Shown piece after piece: positions 34,918 through 35,190 of a DNA stretch of 35,190 nucleotides. Position 1 is the first letter of the stretch, and each line of letters starts with the position of its first letter. Origin of the DNA: Bacteroidota bacterium (GTDB lineage: Bacteria; Bacteroidota; Bacteroidia; Bacteroidales; F082); assembly GCA_013203805.1 (NCBI GenBank), contig JABMPH010000310.1:1-35190 (forward strand). The letters run 5' to 3'. Under the pieces are notes generated by a model. The model had not been told where the DNA came from. It saw only the letters and a program-made list of their open reading frames with translations, and searched no databases. The position numbers and the translations under genes are program-made.

Positions 34918-35190
34918 TCAGTATATCTTCATTTCAATAGCATTTTCAGATCGAACCTTCATTGTGGCAGGAATGACATAAACACTTACATTCCCGCTTT
35001 TTAGCGAAGTTGTGTTCCTTTTTTTATCCGATACATATTCATTTGCCCTGGCCGGGATCACATTTTTGTTATTTTCCATAGCTTGTAACAGTAAATCCGA
35101 ATTTTTAGGATCACTCTGAGCACTACCGCTGTTTTCAAGATTAAATGCCGATATAACCATATTTACTTCCTTATCTTTTGGAGATAGTTC
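34918..35190 (-). CDS. C-terminal part of an unrecognised protein (5' partial)
   Basis: The minus-strand frame is open from the window edge to a TGA at 34918 and covers the last 90 codons; the Met at 35160 is internal, since ELSPKDKEVN precedes it in frame. The fragment reads as mixed alpha/beta, with VISAFNLENSGS, SDLLLQAMENNKNV, VSVYVIPATMKVRS and a terminal EMKIY. I do not recognise the family, and no sorting domain or membrane span is seen. It is convergent with the thioredoxin-fold gene, with 63 bases between stops. Confidence 0.6.
   Translation of the reverse strand, partial: ELSPKDKEVNMVISAFNLENSGSAQSDPKNSDLLLQAMENNKNVIPARANEYVSDKKRNTTSLKSGNVSVYVIPATMKVRSENAIEMKIY

Overview
The window is about 35 kb of AT-rich DNA (roughly one third G+C by eye) from a member of the Bacteroidota, most like the Bacteroidales/Marinilabiliales side of the phylum. 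Supporting signs are type A type-IX-secretion (T9SS) C-terminal sorting domains on three secreted proteins, TAnnTTTG -7 boxes with few Shine-Dalgarno sequences, the conserved rpmG / DUF4295 / ftsY / rimO cluster, and a divergent tsaD-tamB pair. The species cannot be named from sequence alone. There is no sign of phage, integrase, transposase, CRISPR array, tRNA or rRNA. It reads as a core chromosomal segment with one eroding stretch near the left end.

Layout. 1-778: 3' part of a MOSC-Mog molybdenum cofactor fusion. 823-4916 (minus): two decaying T9SS cargo genes in tandem, a beta-helix protein with a lost 5' end, two frameshifts and one stop, and a PQQ-like propeller protein split by a single in-frame TAA. 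5157-10598 (plus): bifunctional ftcD, a REP-like palindrome, marC, then rpmG, DUF4295, ftsY and rimO. 10599-10973: a gene-free stretch with a near-consensus sigma-54 promoter followed about 90 nt later by a GC-rich terminator hairpin, i.e. a candidate small RNA. 10974-12193: a secreted MORN-repeat protein coupled to a hotdog thioesterase. 12195-14387 (minus): a large KamA-like radical SAM protein. 14535-14951: OsmC-like protein. 14969-21399 (minus): RhlE-type helicase, alpha/beta hydrolase, DUF922 putative Zn-protease, tricorn-like protease. 21567-31856 (minus): a directon, in transcription order tamB, a T9SS cargo, an AddA-like helicase-nuclease, an internally deleted endonuclease/exonuclease/phosphatase remnant, and dinB. 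31857-34854 (plus): tsaD, coaD and a TlpA-like thioredoxin-fold protein. 34918-35190 (minus): C-terminus of an unrecognised protein.

How the genes fit together. Translation-linked and protein-targeting genes (rpmG, ftsY, rimO, tsaD, rhlE), DNA repair (addA-like, dinB), envelope and secreted functions (tamB, T9SS cargos, tricorn-like protease, DUF922, thioredoxin-like, MORN) and metabolism (ftcD in histidine degradation, coaD, Moco) are interleaved in short operons. I see no defence or mobile island. The most unusual items are the sigma-54 small-RNA locus at about 10749-10870, with a second sigma-54-like site before the tricorn gene; the linked pseudogenes; the deletion derivative of the phosphatase-family gene; and the zero-spacing tsaD/tamB start arrangement with a promoter box lying inside tamB codons.
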